DNA of 64,000 nt from JACCWP01 sp963801045 (GCA_963801045.1 CAWDDC010000005.1:124001-188000); one strand, 5' to 3'; counted from the stretch's first letter, positions 19,577 to 30,996 are shown. A program made the numbers and translations. Notes: generated by a model from the sequence alone, not told the origin.

Positions 19577-21766
19577 TCAGATGTCCAGGAAGCGGACGTC
19601 CTTGGCGTTGCGCTGGATGAACGAGCGCCGCTGCTCGACGTCCTCGCCCATCAGCACGCTGAACAGCTCGTCGGCGTGTGCCGCGTCGTCGAGCGACACC
19701 TGCAGCAGGACCCGGCCGTCGGGATCCATCGTGGTGTCCCACAGCTCGGAGTCGTTCATCTCGCCCAGGCCCTTGTAGCGCTGGATGGAGCCGTCCTTGG
19801 GCAGCCGCTTGCCGGCCTCGGCGCCCGCGGCCAGCAGGCCGTCGCGCTCGCGGTCGGAGAACGCCAGCTCGTGCGGCGAGTTGGTCCACTTGATCTTGAA
19901 CAGCGGCGGCTGGGCCAGGTAGACGTGGCCGTTCTCGATCAGCGGCCGCATGAACCGGAACAGCAGCGTCAGCAGCAGGGTGGAGATGTGCTGGCCGTCG
20001 ACGTCGGCGTCGGCCATCAAGATGACCTTGCCGTAGCGCAGCTTGTCGCGGTCGAAGTCCTCGTGGATGCCGGTGCCGAGGGCGGAGATGATCGACTGCA
20101 CCTCGGTGTTGGCCAGCACCCGGTCGATGCGGGCCTTCTCGACGTTGAGGATCTTGCCGCGGATCGGCAGGATCGCCTGCGTACGCGGGTCGCGACCGCC
20201 CTTGGCCGAGCCACCGGCCGAGTTGCCCTCGACGACGAACAGCTCGCACTCGTCGGGGTTGTTGGACTGGCAGTCGGCCAGCTTGCCGGGCAGCCCGCCA
20301 CCGCCGAGCAGGCCCTTGCGGTTGCGGGCCAGGTCGCGGGCCTTGCGCGCGGCGATGCGGGCGCTCGCGGCGGCGATCGCCTTGCGCACGATGTCCTTGC
20401 CCTCGGCGGGGTTCTCCTCCAGCCAGGCACCGAGCCGGTCGTTGAGCGTCTTCTGCACGAACGACCGCGCCTCGGTGTTGCCGAGCTTGGTCTTGGTCTG
20501 GCCCTCGAACTGCGGCTCGGCCAGCTTGATCGAGATGATCGCGGTCAGGCCCTCGCGGATGTCGTCGCCCGACACCCGGTCCTCGCGCTTCTTGACCAGG
20601 CCCCACTGCTCGGCCCAGGAGTTGATCGTCGTGGTGAGCGCCGCGCGGAAGCCCTCCTCGTGGGTGCCGCCCTCGTGGGTGTTGATGGTGTTGGCGAACG
20701 TGTGCACCGACTCGGTGAACCCGGTGTTCCACTGCATCGCGAGCTCGAGGCTGATCGCCGACTGGCCGTCGACGCCGGTCGACTCGGCCTCGAGCGAGAT
20801 GACGTGGCGGTGCGCGACGTCGCGGGTGCGGTTGAGGTGGTTGACGAAGTCGACCAGCCCGCCGTCGTAGCGGAACCGCTGCTCGAGACCGCCGGTGCTG
20901 GCCACCTCGACGTCCTCGGTGCCGGGAGTCGACTCCGCGACCGACGCGGCGACCTCCTCGGCGGCGGCCCGCTCGTCGCGGACCACGATCTCGAGGCCCT
21001 TGTTGAGGAAGGCCATCTCGCGGACCCGGGCGGTGATCGTCTCGAACGAGTAGTGGGTGGTCTCGAAGATCTCCGGGCTGGCCCAGAACGTGACGGTGGT
21101 GCCGGTCTCGTCGGTCGCCTCGAGCTGCTCGAGCGGCCCGTCGGGGACGCCGTAGGTGAACGTCTGGCGCCAGTGGTAGCCGCGGTTGCGCACGTCGACG
21201 TTGAGCCGGGTGCTCAGCGCGTTGACCACCGAGACGCCGACACCGTGCAGCCCGCCGGACACCTTGTAGCCGCCGCCGCCGAACTTGCCGCCGGCGTGCA
21301 GCAGGGTGAGCGCCAGCGTCACCGCCGGGACGCCCTCGCTCTCGTGGATGTCGGTGGGGATGCCCCGGCCGTCGTCGGCGACCCGGACGCCGCCGTCGTC
21401 GAGGATGGTCACCTCGATGTGGTCGCAGTGCCCGGCCAGCGCCTCGTCGACCGCGTTGTCGACCACCTCGGTGACCAGGTGGTGCAGGCCGCGCTCGCCG
21501 GTGGACCCGATGTACATGCCCGGGCGCTTGCGGACCGCCTCGAGCCCCTCGAGCACGTGGATCGTGCTGGCGTCGTAGGCCGGGTCGGCGGCCGCCGGTG
21601 GCGCCGGCGCGGTCGGCGCGGGCGGGGCGGGCGGGGACGACGAGGGGGAGTCGCGCAGAGCCGAGTCACGGGCCAAGTCGCGGGAGCTGTCGGAGGTGCC
21701 GTCGGTCGCGTCGTCGGTCGCGTCGTCGGGGGTCGTCTCGGACGAGGTGGTCGGGTCCGCGGTCAC
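19577..21766 (-). CDS. gyrB: DNA gyrase subunit B
   Basis: 729 residues. I choose GTG 21766 because AGGAGG lies about 9 nt upstream; an upstream in-frame ATG at 21790 lacks a ribosome site. An Asp/Thr/Pro-rich N-terminal extension of about 60 residues precedes the GHKL ATPase (VVDNAVDEALAG, DDGRGIP, GGLHGVG). The Toprim domain follows (VEGNSAGGSAKGGRD and the metal site ADADVDGQHI), then the C-terminal QRYKGLGEM. All catalytic motifs are intact. The 59-bp gap to gyrA contains three copies of a GACATCTGAGC-like word that duplicate the gyrB stop context. Confidence 0.97.
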   Translation of the reverse strand: MTADPTTSSETTPDDATDDATDGTSDSSRDLARDSALRDSPSSSPPAPPAPTAPAPPAAADPAYDASTIHVLEGLEAVRKRPGMYIGSTGERGLHHLVTEVVDNAVDEALAGHCDHIEVTILDDGGVRVADDGRGIPTDIHESEGVPAVTLALTLLHAGGKFGGGGYKVSGGLHGVGVSVVNALSTRLNVDVRNRGYHWRQTFTYGVPDGPLEQLEATDETGTTVTFWASPEIFETTHYSFETITARVREMAFLNKGLEIVVRDERAAAEEVAASVAESTPGTEDVEVASTGGLEQRFRYDGGLVDFVNHLNRTRDVAHRHVISLEAESTGVDGQSAISLELAMQWNTGFTESVHTFANTINTHEGGTHEEGFRAALTTTINSWAEQWGLVKKREDRVSGDDIREGLTAIISIKLAEPQFEGQTKTKLGNTEARSFVQKTLNDRLGAWLEENPAEGKDIVRKAIAAASARIAARKARDLARNRKGLLGGGGLPGKLADCQSNNPDECELFVVEGNSAGGSAKGGRDPRTQAILPIRGKILNVEKARIDRVLANTEVQSIISALGTGIHEDFDRDKLRYGKVILMADADVDGQHISTLLLTLLFRFMRPLIENGHVYLAQPPLFKIKWTNSPHELAFSDRERDGLLAAGAEAGKRLPKDGSIQRYKGLGEMNDSELWDTTMDPDGRVLLQVSLDDAAHADELFSVLMGEDVEQRRSFIQRNAKDVRFLDI

Positions 21767-22016
21767 GCTCGGCTGCCTCCTGGAGCACATGAAGAAGGAC
21801 CGCCCTGCGGGGTGCGAGCGGGACGGTCCCTGATGGCTCCAGTGTACCCGTACGGGCGGCTGAGCCGGTGATTGCCGTTCCGAGGCTGGGGACGGCGTGG
21901 CTCGAGGGCCCGTGTGCGGCGCGTCGACGCCGTTCAGGCGGGCGAGCGGGTGGGCGTCCGGGTCCCCCCATGGCTGGCCGGCTGCCGAAGGCGTCTCGGC
22001 GGCCCGACGGCGGCCG

Positions 22017-24441
22017 CTACCCGGACCCCTGGCGAGGCGGTGCGCCCTCCGCCGCCGAGCCGGCCGGAGCCTGCCACCGCTGCTGCGCGACGAACTCCGG
22101 CAGCGGCATCGCCGGCCCGTACCACCAGCCCTGCGCCTCCCGGCACCCGAGCCCCAGCAGCGTACGGGCCGAGCGCGCGTCCTCCACGCCCTCGGCGACC
22201 ACGTCGAGGCCGAGGTCCTCGGCCAGCCCGATGACCGCGGAGACGATCGCGTGGTCGGCGGTGTCGTCGGTGAGGCTGGCGACGAACGAGCCGTCGATCT
22301 TGAGGAACGAGACCGGCAGCTGGCGCAGGTGGGTGAGGCTCGAGTAGCCGGTGCCGAAGTCGTCCAGGCCGACCGGCGTGCCGAGCTCGTGCAGGGCCTG
22401 CAGCTGGTGCACCGGCGAGCCGGCGAGCTCGATCAGCACCTCCTCGGTGATCTCCATCCGCAGCCGCCGGGGGTCGACCGCGTGCCGGTCCACGGCGTCA
22501 CTCACCACGTCGACGATCGCGGGCACGGCGAGCTGGCGGCCCGAGAGGTTGAGGTTGACGGAGGCCTCCGCCCAGCCGGCGCCCACCAGCGCCGCCAGAT
22601 GGCGACAGGCCTCCTCGATCACCCAGTCGCCGAGCGGCTGGATCAGTCCGCTGTCCTCGGCCACGGACAGGAACGTGGCGGGCAGCAGCAGCCCGTGCTC
22701 GGGGTGCCGCCAGCGCACCAGCGCCTCCGAGCCCAGCCAGGCGCCGGTGGCGAGCTCGACCACCGGCTGCAGGTACAGCTCGAACTGCTCCTCGGCGATC
22801 GCGCGCCGCAGTCCGGTCTCGATCCGGGCCCGGCGACCGGCCAGCTCCTCCAGCGACTGCTCGAAGATCTCGATGCGGTCCCGACCCTCTGCCTTCGCGT
22901 GGTACATCGCCAGGTCGGCGGCACGCAGCAGCTCGGCCGGGGAGCGGCTGCCGGCCCTGGCTGAGCGCGACCCCGATGCTCGCGGTGATCCGCAGCTCGT
23001 GCCCGGCGACGGTCACCGGTGCCGCCAGCGCGGCCTTGACGGTCGCCGCGATCTCGGCCGCCCGGTGGTACGCCTCGTCCCCCTCGGTGCCGAGGTCCTC
23101 GCACAGCACGAGGAACTCGTCGCCGCCCTGCCGGCCCGGCCGGTCGCCGGGCCGGACCGTGCGGCGCAGTCGCTCGGCCAGGGCGATCAGCAGGGCGTCA
23201 CCGACCTCGTGCCCGAGGCTGTCGTTGACGGTCTTGAACCGGTCGAGGTCGATGAACAGCAGGGCCAGGTGCTGGCCCGTACGCGCCGCCTTGACCTGCG
23301 CGGCCCGGAGCAGCTCGTCGACGAGGGCCCGGTTGGGCAGGCCGGTGAGCATGTCGTGGTGGGCGAGCCGCTCGATGTGCAGGCGCGCGGCCCGTCGCTC
23401 GGTCACGTCCTCGACCTGGCGCAGCACGTGCAGCGGACGACCTTCGACGTCGCGGACCAGCGAGGTGATGACCTCGATCCACACCGCCGAGCCGTCCGGG
23501 CGCATCAGCCGTCGCTCGACCGGTTCGTCCCGGGTCGGCTCACCGCGCAGCAACCCGGCCAGCAGGGCGTTGGCCGCCACCCGGTCGTCGGGGTGCAGCA
23601 GCTCGACGAATCGCTTGCCCGACAGCAGCTCGGCCCGGGTGCACCCGGCCATCCGGCAGAACGCGTCGTTGGCGTCGGTCAGCACCGCGCCGTCGGCCGG
23701 GTCGGCGGACGCGATCAGCATGCCGATCGGGCTGTCCTCGAAGGTGCGGCGCAGCTGTTGCTCGCGCAGCGCGAGCGTGGAGGTCAGCTCGACCCGCTTG
23801 GTGACGTCGTGGAAGGACACCACGCTGCCGACCACGGTGCCGGCCTCGAACAGACGGCACGGCACTGATCCCCAGCCAGACCAGGCTGCCGTCGCGGCGG
23901 TGCACCCCGATCGTCGTGTCCCGCACGGCCGCCTCGGTGCGCAGCACGGTCCACACCGGGTACTCGTGCGGCCCGAGCGGGCGACCGTCCTGCGCCACCA
24001 CCCGGTGCCCCGTGTCGGCCGGTGTCCACCCCGCCAGCTGGTCCATGGTCACGCCCAGCAGCACGCAGGCCGCCTCGTTGGCGGTGACGACGCGTCCGGA
24101 CGCGTCGTGCACGAGCATGCCGTCACCCATGCCCTCCAGCACCGCCCGGTGCAGCCGTCCGCTCTCCAGCAGCGGGCGGTCGGCGCCGATCCACGGGCCG
24201 GTGGCTCGGCCGGGTGGTCCGGGTCATCGGGTCTGAGCAGCACCTGCACGGCGGTGGTGCCGTCGAGCGGCGTACGCGGCGACGGCAGGGGTGCGTCCGG
24301 CCCGGGATCGGCACGCGCGGCGAGCAGCCGGTCACCCGCCGGGTTGGCGGCGAGCAGGCTGCCGTCGGGGTCGTACAGCGCGAGCGGGAGCGGCAGGTCG
24401 CGCGTGACTTGTCGCCAGAGCGCGAGGGGATCCGTGGTCAC
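22017..24441 (-). CDS. PAS-GGDEF-EAL cyclic-di-GMP protein, three frameshifts
   Basis: From GTG 24441 the domains run: a PAS-like segment (LPLALYDPDGSLLAANPAG), a second PAS (MLVHDASGRVVTANEAACVL), a third PAS-PAC (IGMLIASADP), then GGDEF with active-site GGDEF and an upstream RPGD inhibitory I-site. An EAL domain follows with SEALVRW and the loop DDFGTGYSSL. Both enzymatic motifs are intact, so it could make and/or degrade c-di-GMP. Frame changes near 24205 (base missing), 23868 and 22953 (extra base each); repaired length is about 808 residues. No membrane segment is seen, so signals are probably cytoplasmic. Confidence 0.85.
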
Positions 24442-24579
24442 CAAGGCGCTCCGTGGTGGTCGACACGCCCAGCGGGGTCTGGACCGGGCTGCCGTCACGC
24501 TAGGGGCTGCACCGCTCCTGCGCAGGCAATCGCGTGCGAGCGGGTGCGCGGTCAGGGGTGCAGATCAGGTCAGGTCGGG

Positions 24580-25161
24580 TCAACCGTAGGTGTCCCGCGG
24601 ACCTCGCCCGTCGCGGATGGCGAAGCGTCCGTGCCGCCACGACGGCCGCTGTGGCCCGGCGACCTCGATGCGCGACACCGTTCCGTCGCCGAGCTCGTCG
24701 TTGAGCCGCTGCAGCACCATCGGCGCCAGCAGCCGGACCTGGGTCGCCCACGAGGTGGAGTCGGCGCGCACCGTGAGGCGCCCGTCGACGAACCGCTCCG
24801 GGCGGCAGTGCGCCGCGACCTCGCGGCCGATGATGGTGTCCCAGCGGCCGAACAGACCGTGCACGGCGACCTCGGTGCGCCAGCCGTGCTCGGTGACCAG
24901 CCGCGACATCGCCACGTCGAGCAGCTGCGGGTCGCGGTCGTCGGGCCGGGCGCCGGACACGGTGGGTTCGCCCTGCCGGGGCTGTGCCGCGCCAGCCGGT
25001 GCGGCGCGGGCGCCGGGCGTGCGTCCGCGCATCCCGCGGTAGGCCCGGGCCACCGCCGGGCGAGCTCGCCGCCGGCGGGGTCGTGCGGCTGCTGGGCTGG
25101 CGGCTCTGCCGTCGGCCCCGTGCGCTGGCAGAGGGGGCTCGGCCGGCCGGTCAGCGGACAC
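24580..25161 (-). CDS. DUF721/DciA-like protein next to recF
   Basis: The C-terminal about 110 residues match DUF721: LVTEHGWRTEVAVHGLFGRWDTIIG, then VDGRLTVRADSTSWATQVRLL and VSRIEVAGPQRP. DUF721 includes DciA, the ancestral helicase loader. GTG 25161 overlaps the recF end by 11 bp. The N-terminal 60 residues are Pro/Ala/Arg-rich. An alternative frame there (DPAGGELAR joined to AVARAYRGM) looks more family-like, so two compensating frameshifts may exist around 25060-25120. The dnaN-gnd-recF-DUF721-gyrB order is standard in actinobacteria. Confidence 0.78.
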   Translation of the reverse strand: MSADRPAEPPLPAHGADGRAASPAAARPRRRRARPAVARAYRGMRGRTPGARAAPAGAAQPRQGEPTVSGARPDDRDPQLLDVAMSRLVTEHGWRTEVAVHGLFGRWDTIIGREVAAHCRPERFVDGRLTVRADSTSWATQVRLLAPMVLQRLNDELGDGTVSRIEVAGPQRPSWRHGRFAIRDGRGPRDTYG

Positions 25162-26309
25162 GGTGCACCTCCCCGTCCATGACGTCGTAGCGGGCACCGG
25201 CCAGCACCTCCGGCACGTCGGCCGCCACGGCCGCCGTGACGAGCACCTGCTCGGCCCCGGCCACCGAGCGTGCCAGCTGGTCGCGGCGGTCGGTGTCGAG
25301 CTCGGCGAACACGTCGTCGAGCACCAGCACCGGGTCGTCGCCGTCGGCGGCCAGCAGGTCGTAGGACGCCAGCCGCAGCGACAGCGCGAGCGACCACGAC
25401 TCGCCGTGGCTCGCGTAGCCCTTGGCTGGCAGGTCGCCGATCGCCAGCCGCAGCTCGTCGCGGTGCGGTCCGACCAGCGTGACGCCCCGGTCGAGCTCGT
25501 CGTCACGCCGGGCCGCGACCGCCGCGAGCAGCGCCGCGCGGAGCAGCTCGCGGTCGGGAGCCCCGCCGCCCTCGGGCAGCGGGAACGACGACACGTACGT
25601 CATCGACACCGCGGTGCGGGAGTCGGGCGCCGAGGCGGCGACGGTGCGGTAGCGCTGGTCGACCAGCGGCTCGAGCGCGGCGACCAGGCGGAGCCGTTCG
25701 GCCAGCAGCTCGGCGCCGTTGCGGGCCAGGTGGTCGTCCCAGGCGTCCAGGGTGCGCAGCGCTCCGGGGTCGGAGGTGCGGCCGCCGGAGCGGCGAGCGC
25801 CGTAGGCCGACTTGAGCAGGGTGTTGCGCTGCTTGAGCACCCGGTCGTAGTCGGCCCGGACCCCGGCGAGCCGTGGGGCGCGGGCCACCAGCAGCTGGTC
25901 GAGGAAGCGGCGGCGGTCGGACGGGTCGCCCTTGACCAGGGCGAGGTCCTCGGGCGAGAACACCACCGTGCGCAACAGGCCCAGCACCTCGCGCGGGCCG
26001 CGGCACCGGCGCCCGGTTGACCCGGGCCCGGTTGGAGCCGCCGGGCACCACCTCGATCTCCAGCAGCGCCTCCCGCGAGTCGCGCACGACCCGGGCCCGC
26101 AGCACCGCCCGGTCGGTGCCGGCACGCACCAGCGGGGCGTCGGTCGCGACCCGGTGGCTGCCGAGCGTCGCGAGGTAGTCGACCGCCTCGACCAGGTTGG
26201 TCTTGCCCTGCCCGTTGGGCCCGACGAACGCCGTCACGCCCGGCTCGAGCGGGACCTCGACCTCCGGGTAGGAGCGGAAGTCGCGCAGCGACAGGTGGGC
26301 GACGTGCAC
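25151..26309 (-). CDS. recF: DNA replication and repair protein RecF, frameshifted near 26010
   Basis: GTG 26309 starts VHVAHLSLRDFRSYPEVEV. Walker A is GPNGQGKTN. The signature and Walker B occur later as SWSLALSLRLAS and VLVLDDVFAELD. The pieces join when one extra C near 26010 is removed (PVPRPREVLGLL), giving about 386 residues, the usual length. RecF loads RecA at gaps. The gene begins 19 bp after gnd and overlaps the DUF721 gene. Confidence 0.93.
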
Positions 26310-26328
26310 GGTGCCGGTCGACCGCCCG

Positions 26329-27257
<929 letters not shown>

Positions 27258-27339
27258 GAGGGTTTCCTCCCGTTGCGAGGCGCTGGATGGTGCCGGGTGG
27301 AGCGGTGGAGCTCGTGGTGCGGCGCGGTCGGGCGCCGGG

Positions 27340-28497
27340 TCAGCCCTGCAGCCGCAGGGGCATCAGCAGGTAGCGGAAGTCGAGGTCGGGGTCGGCGCCC
27401 TGCTCCGGCGCGCCCGCGATCGAGACCGGACGGGTCGGCTGGGTGAAGGCGAGGTGGCACCAGGGGGCGTCGACGACGCCGAGCCCGTCGAGCAGGTAGC
27501 CGGGGTTGAAGCCGATCGAGAGCGGTTCGCCGGTCAGGTGCACCGGCAGCGACTCCGAGGCCTGTGCCTCGTCACCGCTGCCGGCCTCCAGCAGGACCTG
27601 GTCGCTCTCGAAGGCCAGCCGTACGGGCGTGTTGCGCTCGGCCACCAGCGAGACCCGGCGCAGCGACTCGACCAGCGCCGCGGTCTCGACCCACACGTTG
27701 GTCGTCGGGTCGGAGGCGAACAGCTGCCGCACCCGCGGGAACTCGCCGTCGAGCAGCCGGGTCGTCGTGCGCCGGGCACCGCCGCCGACGTCGCCCTGGA
27801 AGCCGATCAGCCCCTCGGCCGCGCCCGGGTCGGCCAGCGCGACGCCGACCTGCGGGCCGGAGGTGAGCGACTTGGCCGTGTCGTTGAGGACCCGGGCCGG
27901 GATCAGCGCGTGGGTGTCGACGTCGGAGCGGCCGGGCGACCAGTCCAGCTCGACCAGGCTGGCCCGGAAGCGGTCGGTGGCCATCAGCGAGATCCGGGCG
28001 CCGGCGATCTCGACCCGCACGCCGGTGAGCAGCGGCAGCATGTCGTCGCGTCCGGCGGCGGCCACCGCCTGCGCGACGGCGTGCGCGAACGCCTCGGACG
28101 GCACCGTGCCCGCCGTCTCGGGCATGCCGGGCAGCGCGGGGTAGTCCTCGACCGGCATCGTCTGCAGGGTGAAGCGGGCGCTGCCGCACGTCAGCGAGAC
28201 CCGCTGGCCGTCGAGGGTGATCTCGACCTGGTGGGCCGGCAGCGAGCGGCAGATGTCGGCCAGCAACCGGCCGGAGACCAGCGCCCGGCCCTCGTCGACG
28301 ACGTCGGCCGGCAGCGCGGCCCGCGCGGACGTCTCGTAGTCGAAGCCGGACAGGCGCAGCTCACCGCCGTCGGAGCCCTGGGCGGCGGCCTCGAGCAACA
28401 GGCCGGCGAGCACCGGGACGCTCGGCCGGGTGGGCAGGCTGCGGGCCGCCCAGGCGACGGACTCCGCGAGCGCGTCGCGGTCGACACGGAACTTCAC
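27340..28497 (-). CDS. dnaN: DNA polymerase III sliding clamp (beta subunit)
   Basis: Intact 385-residue protein. GTG 28497 follows AGGAGG by 9 nt. It begins VKFRVDRDALAESVAWAARSLPTRP, the conserved clamp N-terminus. Three repeated clamp domains are evident, and it ends FRYLLMPLRLQG, which matches the MPxR(L) C-terminus. It lies downstream of dnaA across the 370-bp oriC gap. Confidence 0.97.
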   Translation of the reverse strand: MKFRVDRDALAESVAWAARSLPTRPSVPVLAGLLLEAAAQGSDGGELRLSGFDYETSARAALPADVVDEGRALVSGRLLADICRSLPAHQVEITLDGQRVSLTCGSARFTLQTMPVEDYPALPGMPETAGTVPSEAFAHAVAQAVAAAGRDDMLPLLTGVRVEIAGARISLMATDRFRASLVELDWSPGRSDVDTHALIPARVLNDTAKSLTSGPQVGVALADPGAAEGLIGFQGDVGGGARRTTTRLLDGEFPRVRQLFASDPTTNVWVETAALVESLRRVSLVAERNTPVRLAFESDQVLLEAGSGDEAQASESLPVHLTGEPLSIGFNPGYLLDGLGVVDAPWCHLAFTQPTRPVSIAGAPEQGADPDLDFRYLLMPLRLQG

Positions 28498-28867
28498 GTC
28501 GGATGGCCTCCTGCTGCTGGGTGGTGGTGCGGTGTGCTGCCCACGGCGGTGCAGGCATCCTGCCACGGCCACCCCGGTGCAGAAAGGCGGTCGGTCGTCC
28601 CCAGTCGAGCGCGCAGCAACCAGGTGGTGAACCAGATTCGCATCAGGTCTCTCGTCGTGTTCATCGCAGTTGTGGATCCTGTGGACGACGGCTGTCGTTG
28701 CAGGTCGGAACCATCCCCAGTCCGTGGACAACATGTGGATGAGCGGGCGGCGAAACCGGTAGGACGGGGGACGGCCGGGAGTCGGGCACATGAACGGCAG
28801 ACGACATCCACAGGCTGGTGTCCGATTCCGCCCGGTTCCCCACACCTTCGTCCCCAGCTGGGGACGG
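28498..28867. other. oriC: Replication origin region (oriC), dnaN-dnaA gap
   Basis: 370 bp without a gene between dnaN and dnaA. I read DnaA-box-like 9-mers (consensus TTGTCCACA/TGTGGACAA) at 28671 (TGTGGATCC), 28680 (TGTGGACGA), 28723 (CGTGGACAA), 28734 (TGTGGATGA), 28804 (ACATCCACA) and 28836 (TTCCCCACA). Each differs from consensus by one to three bases. The first four share one orientation and lie within 72 bp. There is no AT-rich stretch, so the unwinding site is not obvious. Confidence 0.75.
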
Positions 28868-30430
28868 TCAGGACTGGCGGGCCTGCTGCTTGATCCGGTT
28901 CGTCAGCTCGGCGACCTGGTTGTAGATCGTGCGCCGCTCGCCGAGCAGCTGGCGGATCTTGCGGTCGGCGTGCATCACCGTGGTGTGGTCGCGGCCGCCG
29001 AACTGCTGGCCGATCTTCGGCAGCGACAGCTCGGTGAGCTCGCGGCACAGGTACATCGCGATCTGCCGGGCGGTGACCAGCACCCGGCTGCGGCTCGCGC
29101 CGCACAGGTCGTCGATGGTCAGACCGAAGTACGACGCGGTCTGGCCGATGATCAGCGCCGCGGTGATCTCCGGCTCGCCGCCCTCGGGGATCAGGTCCTT
29201 GAGCACGATCTCGGCCAGCGTGAGGTCGACCGGCTGCCGGTTGAGGCTGGCGAACGCGGTGGCCCGGATCAGCGCGCCCTCGAGCTCGCGGATGTTGGTC
29301 TGGATCTTGGAGGCGATGAACTCGAGCACGTCCGGCGGCGCGGTGAGCTTCTCCATCGCGGCCTTCTTGCGCAGGATCGCGATCCGGGTCTCGAGGTCGG
29401 GCGGCTGGACGTCGGTGATCAGGCCCCACTCGAACCGGTTGCGCAGCCGGTCCTCCAGCGCCTCCAGCCGCTTCGGCGGGCGGTCGGAGGTGATGACGAT
29501 CTGCTTGTTGGCGTTGTGCAGGGTGTTGAACGTGTGGAAGAACTCCTCCTGGGTCTGGATCTTGCCTTCCAGGAACTGGATGTCGTCGATCAGCAGCACG
29601 TCGACGTCGCGGTAGCGGCGCTGGAACGACGCCGCCCGGTCGTCGCGGATCGCGTTGATGAAGTCGTTGGTGAACTCCTCGCTGGACACGTACCGCACCC
29701 GGGCGCCCTGGTAGAGGCTGCGCACGTAGTGGCCGATCGCGTGCAGCAGGTGGGTCTTGCCCAGGCCGGACTCGCCGTAGACCAGCAGCGGGTTGTAGGC
29801 CTTGCCCGGCGCCTCGGCGACGGCGACCGCGGCCGCGTGGGCGAACCGGTTGGACGAGCCGATGACGAAGCTCTCGAAGACGTACTTGGGGTTGAGCCGG
29901 GCCTCGGCCGCCGCCCCGGTCGCCGGCGGCGTCAGCGCCGACTGGTCGGCGTAGCCGGGCACCTGCCGCGGGCCGGAGCCGTCGGAGATCCGGGTGCCGT
30001 CGGCGGTGTGCCGGCCGAGCTGGCCGCCGAACCGCTCGGAGACCGGTCCCTCTGTCGACAAATCGCCAGATCGATAGAGCGACTCGTCGACCGGGGAGGT
30101 GGCGTGCGGCGGGTCGTCGGCGGTCACCAGGGTCGGATCGACGGTCACCGCCAGCCGGACCTCGTGGCCGAGCGACTCGGCCAGCGCGGCCTCCACCTGC
30201 TCGCGCATCCGGGTCTCGAGCTGGTCGCGGGTGAAGTCGGCGGCGACCGCCACGATCAGCGTGGTGCCGTGCAGGGTGAGCGGTCGGGAGGCGTGCAGCC
30301 AGGCCCGCTGGTTGGCCGGCATCGCGGAGATGGTGCGACGCCAGGCGCGGGTCAGCGGGGGGTCGTCGACGGCCTCCGGCGGGGTGCTGTCCTCGCGCCG
30401 CTCGTCCCTGCGGTCGATCTCATCGGTCAC
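28868..30430 (-). CDS. dnaA: Chromosomal replication initiator DnaA
   Basis: 520 residues from GTG 30430 (VTDEIDRRDERRED). Domain I holds WLHASRPLTLHGTTLIVAV. A variable linker (residues about 100-180) follows. The AAA+ domain has Walker A GESGLGKTH, Walker B VLLIDDIQFLEG and sensor region ITSDRPP. The domain IV DNA-binding signature is GGRDHTTVMHA. An in-frame GTG about 10 codons upstream overlaps a DnaA box and is less likely. Upstream boxes suggest autoregulation. Confidence 0.97.
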   Translation of the reverse strand: MTDEIDRRDERREDSTPPEAVDDPPLTRAWRRTISAMPANQRAWLHASRPLTLHGTTLIVAVAADFTRDQLETRMREQVEAALAESLGHEVRLAVTVDPTLVTADDPPHATSPVDESLYRSGDLSTEGPVSERFGGQLGRHTADGTRISDGSGPRQVPGYADQSALTPPATGAAAEARLNPKYVFESFVIGSSNRFAHAAAVAVAEAPGKAYNPLLVYGESGLGKTHLLHAIGHYVRSLYQGARVRYVSSEEFTNDFINAIRDDRAASFQRRYRDVDVLLIDDIQFLEGKIQTQEEFFHTFNTLHNANKQIVITSDRPPKRLEALEDRLRNRFEWGLITDVQPPDLETRIAILRKKAAMEKLTAPPDVLEFIASKIQTNIRELEGALIRATAFASLNRQPVDLTLAEIVLKDLIPEGGEPEITAALIIGQTASYFGLTIDDLCGASRSRVLVTARQIAMYLCRELTELSLPKIGQQFGGRDHTTVMHADRKIRQLLGERRTIYNQVAELTNRIKQQARQS

Positions 30431-30835
30431 GAGCGTCTCCCCAGCCTGGTGTCCTGCGTCCACACGGTTGTCCACAACCTGTGCATCTGGTCCCGCCCGC
30501 CCGGATCAGGAGGCTTCCCCGTCCCGCCCACGCCTGAGAACCGTCTGGAGCCAGCGATATCAGCGGCGCCGGGGGCCAGGACGCCGATCGGTGAAGCGGG
30601 CGGGAGATTGATCGGGTCGCCGCGTCCGCGACGAGTCCGATCGTGACCGTAACGCCTGCCGCTGCGCGGCAGCAAGGAGTTGTCCACAGGCAGTCCGAGG
30701 GAGGCACGACGTGACGGTTTGACCCTCCCGCGCGGCACCCCGTACCGTGGTGAGGTCGGACCGGCGCCGACCGGTGAGCCCTGCCCACCGTCCTTCCTGC
30801 CGGCCCCCGGACGACGACGACCTCGGAGCACCCCC
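30431..30835. other. dnaA-rpmH divergent spacer with two perfect DnaA boxes
   Basis: 405 bp between the divergent dnaA and rpmH genes, with no credible gene. TTGTCCACA occurs exactly at 30468-30476 and at 30680-30688, in the same orientation and 212 bp apart. A near match (CGTCCACAC) is at 30458. The first lies just upstream of the dnaA start, where DnaA could repress its own gene. This spacer may be part of a bipartite origin. The rest shows only a candidate rpmH promoter. Confidence 0.75.
30719..30748 (+). promoter_or_regulatory. Candidate rpmH promoter
   Basis: TTGACC (30719-30724) and TACCGT (30743-30748) are separated by 18 bp, close to the housekeeping sigma consensus. They lie 88 bp upstream of the rpmH start. 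This fits a promoter for the rpmH-rnpA-yidD-yidC transcript. Inference from sequence only. Confidence 0.45.
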
Positions 30836-30973
30836 GTGAGCAAGCGCACCTTCCAGCCGAACAACCGGCGCCGGCACAAGACGCACGGCTTCCGCCTGCG
30901 GATGCGGACCCGTGCCGGGCGCTCCATCCTGTCCTCCCGCCGCCGCAAGGGGCGCACCCGGCTGGCCGCTTGA
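30836..30973 (+). CDS. rpmH: 50S ribosomal protein L34 (bL34)
   Basis: A 45-residue, Arg-rich protein that matches bL34 along its whole length: SKRTFQPNNRRRHKTHGF, then RTRAGRSILSSRRRKGR. GTG 30836 is the family start. rnpA follows directly, as in nearly all bacteria. Confidence 0.98.
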   Translation: MSKRTFQPNNRRRHKTHGFRLRMRTRAGRSILSSRRRKGRTRLAA

Positions 30974-30996
30974 CGGCCGTCGACTCCGCCACCCGC

